64,000 nucleotides of DNA from Amycolatopsis aidingensis (GCF_018885265.1 NZ_CP076538.1:6360001-6424000), one strand, 5' to 3'. Positions 18,096 to 25,756 are shown, numbered from the stretch's first letter. Notes: generated by a model from the sequence alone, not told the origin. Made by a program: numbers and translations.

Positions 18096-19063
18096 TGGGG
18101 CACCTCCAGAGGTCGGGCGGAACGCGGGTGTCCCCCGCAGCCCTGAACTCCGGATTTCGGGCCCGTTTTGGACATGCGACCCTGAACTTTTTGCGCCGAA
18201 TCGACCTCGACGGGCGACACGGACAGTGACGAACGAGCGGCGTCCCGGACTGGCGCGGGCGCCTGCGCCAAGGCCAGCGAGGTGACGACCTGGTCGGTCA
18301 GTGGATCGGTCGGGTCGTCGGAGACGGCGCCGTCACGCAGGTAGGCGACCAACCGGAGCTCGGCACGTTTGCGCGCCTTGTAGACCGCCCACTCGCCGGT
18401 CTGATGCCAGGCCGCCCAGTCAGCGACGGGCACCTCTTCCAACCGGGTCGCGCCGATCAGCGCAGCCTCGGTCGGGGTCAGGACTCCGTCCGCCACAGCG
18501 CGGGCGAGGACCAGATCCGGATGCCCCCACGGCGGGTGCGGCGGGGTGGATCGGAAGCCCGGCGCGACTGGAGTCGGACCCGCGAGCGCTTCCTCCAGAG
18601 CCTGATAGCCGGACCGGTACGCCTCCCATCGCAGCCGCAGCATGATCCGCGGCGGACGCAGGTCGACGGTCGACAACGCGGCCAGGAAGCCGCGCACCAC
18701 CTCGGCGTGCACGTCGGCCGGATCGCCGGCGAACCGGTCGGTCAAGGTGGCCGCGACAGAGGTCAGCGCGGGCAGCGCAACCCCGACCGCGGCGACCGTC
18801 CAGGTCGCTCCTTCAGTACGGGAGCGCAGCACCAGATGCGCCCACACCGCGTCCCGCGTCGCCTGGGGGCAGCGGCGAGCCAGCAGCTGGTCGCGGACCT
18901 CGTCCAGCGGGATGTGCCGGGCGGGCAATCCGGGAAACAACCGGCCGTTCAGTGACAGCGGATCCGGTCCGGTCACCAGCCAGGTAAACGTATCCCGCGC
19001 GACGTCCAACGAGTTCGGAACAGCGTCGTCATCACCGCGACGAAAAACGGATTGTGCAGCCAT
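18086..19063 (-). CDS. Conserved element protein with sigma-like C-terminal helix-turn-helix
   Basis: 325 residues from ATG 19063 (GGGAG upstream; the 17 codons before it look non-coding). No family recognised with confidence. Residues about 195-265 (GHPDLVLARAVADGVLTPTE, then AALIGATRLEEVPVADWAAW, then KARKRAELRLVAYL) resemble the sigma-70 region-4 type helix-turn-helix of hypothetical proteins that open conjugation operons of actinobacterial elements. Its last codons are made from the 33-nt element repeated upstream of the opposite operon. As the first gene of the transfer operon next to the inverted-repeat region, a regulatory or origin-binding role is plausible but inferred. Confidence 0.6.
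   Translation of the reverse strand: MAAQSVFRRGDDDAVPNSLDVARDTFTWLVTGPDPLSLNGRLFPGLPARHIPLDEVRDQLLARRCPQATRDAVWAHLVLRSRTEGATWTVAAVGVALPALTSVAATLTDRFAGDPADVHAEVVRGFLAALSTVDLRPPRIMLRLRWEAYRSGYQALEEALAGPTPVAPGFRSTPPHPPWGHPDLVLARAVADGVLTPTEAALIGATRLEEVPVADWAAWHQTGEWAVYKARKRAELRLVAYLRDGAVSDDPTDPLTDQVVTSLALAQAPAPVRDAARSSLSVSPVEVDSAQKVQGRMSKTGPKSGVQGCGGHPRSARPLEVPQCA
18141..18173 (-). promoter_or_regulatory. 33-nt leader element, copy A
   Basis: On the minus strand this stretch begins GTCCAAAACGGGCC and ends CCGGAGTTCAGGG. A near-identical copy lies at 19548-19580 on the plus strand. The distance from its end to the pilin-like ATG (18095) is 45 nt, against 42 nt for copy B. It lies inside the 3' end of the preceding CDS. 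Operator or RNA leader element of unknown role. Confidence 0.6.
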
Positions 19064-19131
19064 GTCGTGACTCCCACGGCGTCGATGCGAACAACAACGA
19101 CGCCAGGAAGCCACGGCGGCTACTACGGAAA

Positions 19132-19161
19132 TACTACGTCATTACTAGATCACTACTAGAA
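19132..19161. repeat. 30-bp inverted repeat, left arm (ori/oriT candidate)
   Basis: This arm begins TACTACGTCATTACTA. Its exact reverse complement lies at 19282-19311. A further direct copy of the first 16 bases with one change lies at 19177-19192. The repeats sit in the AT-richer gap between the two divergent operons of the element, the usual place for an origin of transfer or replication and for regulator binding. Confidence 0.8.
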
Positions 19162-19281
19162 TGATCGTCGCTGAGCTACTACGTCACTACTACGCCCCTC
19201 GCAGGCCAGTCTCGTCAAGATCGACTTTCGATCTCCCGGCGCAGGGTGGCTTGATCGGACTTAGTAGCGTTTGAACTGCTG

Positions 19282-19311
19282 TTCTAGTAGTGATCTAGTA
19301 ATGACGTAGTA
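19282..19311. repeat. 30-bp inverted repeat, right arm
   Basis: Perfect reverse complement of 19132-19161 with a 120-bp spacer; it ends in ATGACGTAGTA. The rest of the gap (19312-19547) has two further small inverted repeats (TTCAAGAT near 19350 with ATCTTGAA near 19381, and GTGCC/GGCAC near 19434-19450) but no gene. Confidence 0.8.
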
Positions 19312-19547
19312 GCCCTCCAGGCCCTCCGTGGTCGCCATCCCGAGCAGGGGCTTCAAGATCAATAGTAGATCGCGGGGAAAATCTTGAAAAATCCGCCGGT
19401 GGCCGGCCCGGGACTGCCCCGGAGAGGCTCACAGTGCCTGCGCAAGGCACGGTTTCCCCGTCCCCAAAGAATGCACAATCAAGGGTATTTCCACGAGCGC
19501 GTGTCGGTAGCCCCGGCAAGGTTGGGTCAACGAATTTTCGGAGGCGT

Positions 19548-19580
19548 GTCCAAAAACGGGCCAAAAAACGGAGTTCAGGG
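19548..19580 (+). promoter_or_regulatory. 33-nt leader element, copy B
   Basis: Begins GTCCAAAAACGGGCC and ends CGGAGTTCAGGG; about 27 of 33 positions agree with copy A on the other strand. It ends 42 nt before ATG 19623. Present in mirror orientation, so each divergent operon carries one copy in the leader of an early gene. Confidence 0.6.
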
Positions 19581-19622
19581 GTGTCAGAACGCACAGCACC
19601 CACCCGTCGGAGGAGACCCAAC

Positions 19623-20627
19623 ATGACCCCGACCCACGGCTCCGGCTCACCAGGAGACCGCTCCCCGGAGCACAACCAGCCCGACCCGACCACGCCCGTG
19701 CCGCTGCCACGGACCCCGCGGACCGAGCGCCTGCGCGCCCTACGTCTCGCGCTTGGCCACCCCCGACCGCCGCGCCCGAGCACCGTCTGGCCCTGCGCCG
19801 GGGACGACCTTCACAAGGGCACCGGCGTGATCGCCAACTGGCTGCTGACCGCGGTCATCAAGATCGTCACCACCTACACCCAACCCGGCCAGCGCGTCCT
19901 GCTGCTCGCCCCCTCACCGTTCGGCGGATCGCCGCGCTCCCACCCGCCGGCCACAGTCCGGACCAGGCTCCAGCACGGCCCGTATGACGGCCTGCTCGAA
20001 GCCGGCTGGACCGTGGTCCGACTCGGCCGCGGCATCCAGACCCAGACCGCCGGAGCACCCCCCGAAGCTGACACTGACCACCCCACCGACCACCTCGTCA
20101 ACCCGACCGTCGAGTCCGCGTCCGGACCCCGACCGCACCCCGACAGTCCGGACCCCGACGACCACGCCCGGCCATCCCCGACCGGCCGTCCCGGTCCGGA
20201 CCGGCGGCCGACCGGACAGGGTCCGGACCGCTTCGCCCTGATCATCACCGCCGCCGAGCCACCGACCCTGGACTGGCTCCGGCCGACCGACTGGGCCAAC
20301 GCCCTCACCCCGACCGGCGCCCTCACCATCATCACCCATAGTGACCACTCGCGAGGTCGGCTCGGCGACCCGGCCGGGCCGGTGGTGACCGCCGCGCACC
20401 ACGCCGGACTGCGCTACCACGACCGCATCGCACTGCTGCGCGTCCCCGTCCGCAACGGCGCACTCGCCGACAGCCCCGTCGATGCCGGTGGCCCGTCCCG
20501 GCCCCCACACGGACCCCTGACGGCCCCCGTCCGGCACACCCAGGCGCACGACGACCTCCTCGTGTTCACGCGGCACGAACAGGCCCCGAGCGGCGCCGTC
20601 GGCGGCGAGGAGACCTCCGATGACTAA
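19623..20627 (+). CDS. Methyltransferase-like protein with degenerate SAM site
   Basis: 334 residues from ATG 19623, with GGAGGAG upstream; first gene of the rightward operon. The protein appears to be a divergent relative of its downstream neighbour: VIKIVTTYTQPGQRVLLLAP aligns with AAHAIATYTHPGDLVLDPDC there, but the glycine-rich SAM loop is replaced by LLLAPSPFGG. The middle (about residues 145-215) is a Pro/Asp-rich low-complexity insert. The C-terminus (HDDLLVFTRHE) mirrors HREVLVFELAHD of the neighbour. Probably a non-catalytic partner subunit; this is inference from sequence comparison within the window. Confidence 0.6.
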   Translation: MTPTHGSGSPGDRSPEHNQPDPTTPVPLPRTPRTERLRALRLALGHPRPPRPSTVWPCAGDDLHKGTGVIANWLLTAVIKIVTTYTQPGQRVLLLAPSPFGGSPRSHPPATVRTRLQHGPYDGLLEAGWTVVRLGRGIQTQTAGAPPEADTDHPTDHLVNPTVESASGPRPHPDSPDPDDHARPSPTGRPGPDRRPTGQGPDRFALIITAAEPPTLDWLRPTDWANALTPTGALTIITHSDHSRGRLGDPAGPVVTAAHHAGLRYHDRIALLRVPVRNGALADSPVDAGGPSRPPHGPLTAPVRHTQAHDDLLVFTRHEQAPSGAVGGEETSDD

Positions 20628-21561
20628 CCATCCGACGGGGCCCTGGCCGCTCCCCCTGCCGCCGGGGGAGGAGCCGCCGATGCCGCCGCTGTCGGTCTGG
20701 CCGACCGGCCAGCGCGACCCGGCCGCGCAGCTGCGCGAGGCCGGCTGTGTGCCCGGCACCGAGACCGACATCGACCTGATCCCGCCCGCCATCGCCGCCC
20801 ACGCGATCGCCACCTACACCCACCCCGGCGACCTCGTCCTCGACCCCGACTGCGGGGCTGGCACCGTCCTCGTCGAGGCACTGCGCGCAGGCCGCCACAC
20901 GCTCGGGTTGACCGCCCGCCACCGGTGGTGGACCCTCGCCCGCGCCAACATCACCGCCACCAAGGCGGCAGGCGCCTGGCGCGACGGGTCGGTCCTCGAC
21001 GCCCGCCCGACGCTGCTGGCCACCATCCGCGCCGCCGGTCTCGTCGGCCGTGTCGGGCTCGTCCTGACCGCCCTGCGCACGCCGACCGGAGACGACGCAC
21101 TCGGTCCGGACCACGACTCCAGCTCGGCGTTCGATGAGCAGCTGTCCGCGACGGTGCGCTACTGCGAACCGCTGTTGCGCTCAGGTGGGCACCTCGTGGT
21201 CGTCGCCCACCCCCGCCGGCACCCGGACGGCGCACTGGCCGACCTGGCCACTCGCCTGATCACCGCCGGGGCGTCCGCCGGTCTGGTGCCCGTCGAGCGG
21301 TGCCTCGCGTTGACCGCGGCCCTGCGCGGCAGGCGGCTGATCACCCGCGCGTCGTTCGCCGAACGCCGGGCCGCCGCTCGCGCTAAGGGAGCACCCATCG
21401 CGCTCACCGCACATCGCGAAGTGCTCGTCTTCGAACTCGCTCACGACGCCGAACTGGCCGCTGCGGCAGCCGGCACCTCCTGGCCGGACGACGCGGTCGC
21501 GGCGCCGCGACAACGCACCATCGGAGCCGCTTACCGACCGGACGGGAGGCGAGCCGCATGA
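20620..21561 (+). CDS. SAM-dependent methyltransferase, TRM11/DNA-methylase-like
   Basis: 313 residues from ATG 20620, overlapping the previous gene by 8 nt. Residues about 55-85 (IAAHAIATYTHPGDLVLDPD, then CGAGTVLVEALRAGRHTLGL) form SAM motif I of the DPxCGxGT type used by N6-adenine/N4-cytosine DNA methylases and TRM11-like enzymes. The expected (D/N/S)PP(Y/F) catalytic motif is not present; the matching strand reads RVGLVLTALRTPTGD. Either the catalytic motif has diverged or activity depends on a partner. Substrate unknown; the context suggests DNA of the element. Confidence 0.65.
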   Translation: MTNHPTGPWPLPLPPGEEPPMPPLSVWPTGQRDPAAQLREAGCVPGTETDIDLIPPAIAAHAIATYTHPGDLVLDPDCGAGTVLVEALRAGRHTLGLTARHRWWTLARANITATKAAGAWRDGSVLDARPTLLATIRAAGLVGRVGLVLTALRTPTGDDALGPDHDSSSAFDEQLSATVRYCEPLLRSGGHLVVVAHPRRHPDGALADLATRLITAGASAGLVPVERCLALTAALRGRRLITRASFAERRAAARAKGAPIALTAHREVLVFELAHDAELAAAAAGTSWPDDAVAAPRQRTIGAAYRPDGRRAA

Positions 21562-22343
21562 CCACCCGCCTGTATTGCCGCGAGTGCGGCTGGCACCCCG
21601 TGTTCCGAGGCAAGCGCACCGCGCTGCGCGCCGCCGCCCGGCACCACTGCGCCACCACACCGCTGGCCGATACCACCCCGCGGCGGTGGTCCTGGTCCCG
21701 GCTGTGGACGTACCTGTTCGGTACCTCGCCGACCGCGGCGGAAAACGTCACCGAGGACGCCACGAGCGGCGACCGGGCGACCGACGCCGCCGAGTTCGTC
21801 GACACCTACGGCAGCCGCATCCAGTGGGCCGTGCTCGCCGCGCACCACGCCGAGACCACCCGCCGGGCCCGAGCGGCGATGGTCGAACTCGTCCGCGCTG
21901 GCTACCAGATCGGGTCCCCGCCCTACGGCTACCGAGCCCTGCGCATCCGCGTCACAGACCCGACCGGACACAGCAAGCTCCGCGCCGTCCTCGTCCCGGA
22001 CTGGCAGACCGCCGCGGTCGTCAAGCAGATCTTCGCCTGGCGCGCCGACCACGGGCTCGGGTTCGCCGCCATCGCGGCGCGGCTCAACAGCAACCCACGC
22101 CAATATCCGCCTCCAGCCCGGTCGGGACGGTGGAACGCGCAGGCCGTGCGGCGCGTCGTCACGAACCCCAAGTACCTCGGCCGGCAGGTGTGGGCGCGTA
22201 CCGTCGCCGGTCGCCCGGCCCCGGTCGAGCAGTGGGTCACCTCCGCGCCGAGGGTGCACGAGCCCCTCGTTGACGAGCGCACCTTTCGTCAAGCCCAGCC
22301 AGGGCACCCGATCGGGGGAGGCAACCATGGCCTCCCAGCGTGA
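21558..22343 (+). CDS. Recombinase-domain protein lacking the resolvase catalytic domain
   Basis: 261 residues from ATG 21558, overlapping the previous stop as ATGA. An N-terminal zinc-finger-like stretch (LYCRECGWHP … RHHCA) and a 60-residue linker precede the 'Recombinase' DNA-binding domain of large serine integrases (GYQIGSPPYGYRALRI … VVKQIFAWRADHGLGFAAIA … WNAQAVRRVVTNPKYLGRQV). The resolvase domain with catalytic Ser is absent and no room exists for it. It could bind the attachment sites and act as a directionality factor or competitor of the full-length recombinase at 28229; that is inference. Confidence 0.75.
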   Translation: MTTRLYCRECGWHPVFRGKRTALRAAARHHCATTPLADTTPRRWSWSRLWTYLFGTSPTAAENVTEDATSGDRATDAAEFVDTYGSRIQWAVLAAHHAETTRRARAAMVELVRAGYQIGSPPYGYRALRIRVTDPTGHSKLRAVLVPDWQTAAVVKQIFAWRADHGLGFAAIAARLNSNPRQYPPPARSGRWNAQAVRRVVTNPKYLGRQVWARTVAGRPAPVEQWVTSAPRVHEPLVDERTFRQAQPGHPIGGGNHGLPA

Positions 22344-23877
22344 CCTCCGCCGGCATTCCGGTGCCGAGCGTGAACTGGTGATCGGCTCCCTATGCACCGG
22401 ATACGGTGGACTGGATCTCGGCGTGCTCGCCGCGCTCGACGGCGGACGCACCGCATGGGTCGCCGATCCCGACCCCCACATTCGCGCCGTCCTCGCCACC
22501 CGGATGTCCGGCGTACCGAACCTGGGCGACATCACCACCGTCGACTGGAACCAGGTCGAACCCGTTGACGTGCTCACCGCCGGGTTTCCATGTCAAGACA
22601 TCAGCGCAGCCGGCCGCGGCGCCGGTATCAGGAAAGGAACTCGCAGTGGAATCTGGCACCAAGTCGTCGCGGCCGTTCGCCATCTACGACCGGCGATGCT
22701 CGTCGTGGAGAACGTCGCCGCACTCCGCTGGCGCAAGGGCGGCCTCGACGTCGTACTCGGCGACCTGGCCGAAGTCGGGTATGACGCGCACTGGACAAGC
22801 GTTCGAGCGTCCGACATCGGCGCGCCTCACCGGAGGGAGCGCGTTTTCCTCCTCGCCTATCCGGCCGGAACCCGCTTCACCGCATGGCCTACCGACCCCG
22901 CTGGCACGGGACTGGAAGCCAGCGAGCCCGGCGGATCCTGGGCGGCAGGCACGTCACGGGACCAATCTACCCACCGCCGTCTCGGAGCTGTTGCCGACCC
23001 CGCAGGCGCGAGACGACACCCGAATGGGGTGCTCACCGGCCTCTCGGAAAGCGCGGGGGCATCAGGTGAACCTGCCCGACGCGGTGACGACGTTCCTGCC
23101 AACCCCGGCGAGCAGCAATCCCAACGACGGCGAGGGCCCAACCGACTGGCTAGCGCGGCGCGCCCGGCACCAGGCCCGGAAGATCAACGGCAATGGGATG
23201 GGGATGCCACTGTCGATCGCGGTTCGGTTGCTGCCGACTCCTCGGGCCAGCGACACCGGCACTCCGGGTCGGCGAGCGGGCACGGGATTCCGTCCGCCAC
23301 TGTCGCAGGAGGTGCTGCCGCTGTTCCCGACTCCTCGCGGAACAGAAGGTACGAAAGGCAGCCCGAACCAGCACGGCTCGAAGGGCGATTTGACCTTGTC
23401 CTCGGCGGTGGTCCGGCTGCGGGCGACGGCCCGAGCCGGAGTCAGCCGCAACAGCCAGGCCGCCGTGAAGATCTACGGCTCCGGGCCGGGAGCGCAGCAC
23501 GCGGTCGAGATCGCCGTGGAGCCTCCTCCCACAGAACAAGTGGCATAGGCCAAGACTCCACCAGCACACCAGCCAGTGTCGACTGGGGCACCTATGAAGC
23601 GGCCATCCGGCGCTGGGAGGCCGTTCTCGGCGTGGCCGCTCCGCATCCGACCGAACCGAACAGAAACGGCCGCGCCCGGCTATCCCCGGCCTTCGTCGAG
23701 TGGTTGATGGGCCTCAGCGCCGGCTGGGTGACCGACGTTGAGATTCCCCGCACTGCCCAGTTGAGAGCTCTCGGAAACGGGGTCGTTCCACAACAGGCGG
23801 CGTTCGCCGTCCACCTGATGCTCGCCGACCTCCTCGCCCTTGACGCCGAACATCGGGAAGGGTCACGAGCGGCATGA
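22327..23877 (+). CDS. C5-cytosine DNA methyltransferase, centre in a shifted frame
   Basis: The frame from ATG 22327 (GGGGAG upstream) carries motif I (LCTGYGGLDLG), motif IV with the catalytic Cys (AGFPCQDISAAG), motif VI (VVENVAALRW), motif VIII (GAPHRRERVF) and motif X (LRALGNGVVPQQAAF). Between about 22866 and 23546, however, the +1 frame has the better codon bias and the LLPTPxAxD repeats typical of actinophage-type C5 methylases (LPTPLARDW, LLPTPQARD, FLPTPASSNPND, LLPTPRASD, LFPTPRG). The annotated frame stays open there but looks non-coding. Two compensating frame changes, in the DNA or the assembly, are the simplest reading. The stop overlaps the next ATG (ATGA). Confidence 0.75.
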   Translation: MASQRDLRRHSGAERELVIGSLCTGYGGLDLGVLAALDGGRTAWVADPDPHIRAVLATRMSGVPNLGDITTVDWNQVEPVDVLTAGFPCQDISAAGRGAGIRKGTRSGIWHQVVAAVRHLRPAMLVVENVAALRWRKGGLDVVLGDLAEVGYDAHWTSVRASDIGAPHRRERVFLLAYPAGTRFTAWPTDPAGTGLEASEPGGSWAAGTSRDQSTHRRLGAVADPAGARRHPNGVLTGLSESAGASGEPARRGDDVPANPGEQQSQRRRGPNRLASAARPAPGPEDQRQWDGDATVDRGSVAADSSGQRHRHSGSASGHGIPSATVAGGAAAVPDSSRNRRYERQPEPARLEGRFDLVLGGGPAAGDGPSRSQPQQPGRREDLRLRAGSAARGRDRRGASSHRTSGIGQDSTSTPASVDWGTYEAAIRRWEAVLGVAAPHPTEPNRNGRARLSPAFVEWLMGLSAGWVTDVEIPRTAQLRALGNGVVPQQAAFAVHLMLADLLALDAEHREGSRAA

Positions 23878-24482
23878 CAACTCAGCCACCATCGACTGCG
23901 GAGTCTCGTGAAACCGGAAGCCGGATTCGAACCGGTCAACGGCCCCAAGGACAACCACGCCCGGCGCGGCGGGGACGCAGGCTTGCGGAGGCGGTCCTGC
24001 TCGCAAGCTATCCAGCGGCCATCGTGGCGGCCAATTGGGCCACGACCCTCTGGCCAGCGGTCGCCGTCGCGACCCTGCGGATTCCCGCCGGGGCATTCGT
24101 CGCCGGTCTGGTATTCACCCTGCGCGACCTCGTGCAGGAGGCCCACGGCACGCGGACAGCGCTCCTCGCGATCGCCGCCGGGGCGGCGATGTCCGGGCTG
24201 GTCGCGTCACCGCGCATCGCGCTGGCCAGCGCGGCGGCGTTCGCCGTCTCTGAACTGGCTGACTTCGCCGTTTACACCGCGCTGCGCCGCCGAAATCGGA
24301 TCGTCGCGGTTGGCCTGTCGAACGCGGTCGGGCTGCTCGTCGACAGCCTGCTGTTTCTGCCGCTCGCGTTCGGCTCGCTGGCCTACCTGAGCGGCCAGGT
24401 CACCGGGAAGACCGCCACCACGCTCCTCGCTGTCGTGGTACTTGCAGGCGTCCGCGCACCCCGGAAGGCGGCGTTGACGTGA
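23874..24482 (+). CDS. VUT/YhhQ-type 7-deazapurine (queuosine precursor) transporter
   Basis: 202 residues from ATG 23874, overlapping the methyltransferase stop as ATGA. After a basic 38-residue leader there are about five membrane segments, including AEAVLLASYPAAIVAANWAT, LRIPAGAFVAGLVFTLRDLVQE, GLVASPRIALASAAAFAVSE and AVGLSNAVGLLVDSLLFLPL. The Arg-Asp of FTLRDLVQE and the SE-L-DF motif (VSELADFAVY) are typical of the VUT family (YhhQ), known importers of preQ0/preQ1. No preQ0 biosynthesis gene is nearby, so the transporter would supply the base for the DpdA-like enzyme encoded next. Confidence 0.8.
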   Translation: MTTQPPSTAESRETGSRIRTGQRPQGQPRPARRGRRLAEAVLLASYPAAIVAANWATTLWPAVAVATLRIPAGAFVAGLVFTLRDLVQEAHGTRTALLAIAAGAAMSGLVASPRIALASAAAFAVSELADFAVYTALRRRNRIVAVGLSNAVGLLVDSLLFLPLAFGSLAYLSGQVTGKTATTLLAVVVLAGVRAPRKAALT

Positions 24483-25267
24483 AGTTCTTCCTCGGCATCC
24501 ACCAGCCCATCTGGTTGACCCGTGTGCGGGACATTCCGCTGCTGGTCTCGCACCGACGGCTCGGCCACCGGCGCACCCTGCCCAGGGCTGTCACTGAATG
24601 GGCGCTCGACTCCGGTGGGTTCACCGAGCTGCAGCTCCACGGCCGCTGGCAGACCGACGAGCACAGCTACGTCCGGGCGGTCCGCCGCTACGCCGACGAG
24701 ATCGGCAACCTCACCTGGGCCGCGCCCCAGGACTGGATGTGCGAACAACACATTCTCAAGCGCACCGGCCTGACCATCCGCGAGCACCAACGGCGGACGG
24801 TGCGCAACTTCCTCCGCCTTCGCGAACTGGCGCCCGACCTTCCTACCCTCCCCGTGTTGCAGGGCTGGACCGCCGCGGACTACCAGCGCTGCGCTGATCT
24901 TTACGAACTGTCCGGGATCGACCTGGCATCCGAACCGCTTGTTGGAATCGGGACAGTGTGCCGTCGTCAGCATCGAGCTGACGTGGAACACATCGTGCGG
25001 ACCTTCGCGTCCCGCAACCTTCGCCTACACGGGTTCGGCGTCAAGATCGGCGGCATCGGCCGGTACGCTGAGGCACTCTCCAGCTCGGACTCCGCATCCT
25101 GGAGCAGGCGTGGCCGCTACGTCCCCGGATGCGGTCCGAGCCACCGCACCGAGTCGAACTGCCTGCGCTTCGCGCTGAGCTGGTACCGACAGATTCACTC
25201 CACGCTGGCTTCGGCCGGAGCGTCCGCGGAAGACATGTCCCCCAGTCCCTCGGCGAGGGTCGCATGA
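24479..25267 (+). CDS. dpdA: DpdA-like DNA 7-deazaguanine transglycosylase
   Basis: 262 residues from GTG 24479, overlapping the transporter stop as GTGA. The protein is a compact tRNA-guanine-transglycosylase paralogue: WALDSGGFTEL matches the DSGGF substrate-binding motif of TGT, followed by AAPQDWMCE, LPVLQGWTAADY, LVGIGTVCRRQ, LRLHGFGVKIGG and SSDSASWSRRGR, where the Asp corresponds to the TGT nucleophile region. Homologues of this short type (DpdA2) in actinophages exchange guanine in DNA for preQ0-type bases. The C-terminal Cys group is reduced to two Cys (PGCG … ESNC). Coupling to a deazapurine transporter supports the assignment. Expected product: deazaguanine-modified element DNA. 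Confidence 0.8.
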   Translation: MKFFLGIHQPIWLTRVRDIPLLVSHRRLGHRRTLPRAVTEWALDSGGFTELQLHGRWQTDEHSYVRAVRRYADEIGNLTWAAPQDWMCEQHILKRTGLTIREHQRRTVRNFLRLRELAPDLPTLPVLQGWTAADYQRCADLYELSGIDLASEPLVGIGTVCRRQHRADVEHIVRTFASRNLRLHGFGVKIGGIGRYAEALSSSDSASWSRRGRYVPGCGPSHRTESNCLRFALSWYRQIHSTLASAGASAEDMSPSPSARVA

Positions 25268-25298
25268 AGACCATCGCTGCGCTGTTCGCGCCGCGGGC

Positions 25299-25580
25299 TC
25301 ATTGCTCGCCGCGCGGCTCGGCGTTGTCCGGCTCGCCGACGAGCGACACCTCGCGTGGCGTGTCGATCCCGAACAGCTCGTTCGGTGTACATCGCAGCGT
25401 TGTACACAGCGCCTGCAGCGTCGCCATCTTCACCTGGACCGGCTGCTTCTTCATCAGGTCGGACACCGCCTGGAGGGACAGCTCATACCCCGCCCGTTGG
25501 ATGAGCAGCTCGCGCAGCTCCTTGGTGGCCCAGACGTCACGGGAGGCCATGACCTTCCGCAGCCGCCACTCGATCCGCAC
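25299..25580 (-). CDS. XRE-type helix-turn-helix regulator
   Basis: 93 residues from GTG 25580, with GGAAGG about 8 nt upstream. The whole protein is one helix-turn-helix domain of the Cro/CI type (TKELRELLIQRAGYELSLQA, then VSDLMKKQPVQVKMATLQAL), followed by LRCTPNELFGIDTP, as in HTH_26 regulators. It is convergent with the modification operon and faces a 27-bp palindrome at 25730-25756 upstream of its start. Likely the switch regulator of the element. Confidence 0.8.
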   Translation of the reverse strand: MRIEWRLRKVMASRDVWATKELRELLIQRAGYELSLQAVSDLMKKQPVQVKMATLQALCTTLRCTPNELFGIDTPREVSLVGEPDNAEPRGEQ

Positions 25581-25729
25581 CTGCTGCCTTCCCACGCTCG
25601 TCCCCGAGGCGCTCCGCGCCGTCGCCAACCGACACACAGTGTCCCCGATGCTCTGCCGAAGCTGGCCACAGCACCTCCCGGCGTGTTCGGCAGACACCCA
25701 ATCCAACAAGCATCACTCGAAGATTCGCG

Positions 25730-25756
25730 GTAACACTTGGAGTACTCAAGTGTTAC
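25730..25756. promoter_or_regulatory. 27-bp palindromic operator candidate
   Basis: GTAACACTTG at 25730-25739 is exactly mirrored by CAAGTGTTAC at 25747-25756, and the centre GAGTACT contains the palindrome AGTACT. It lies between the leftward XRE gene and a rightward ORF in a locally AT-rich stretch, the place expected for an autoregulated divergent promoter. Confidence 0.7.
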
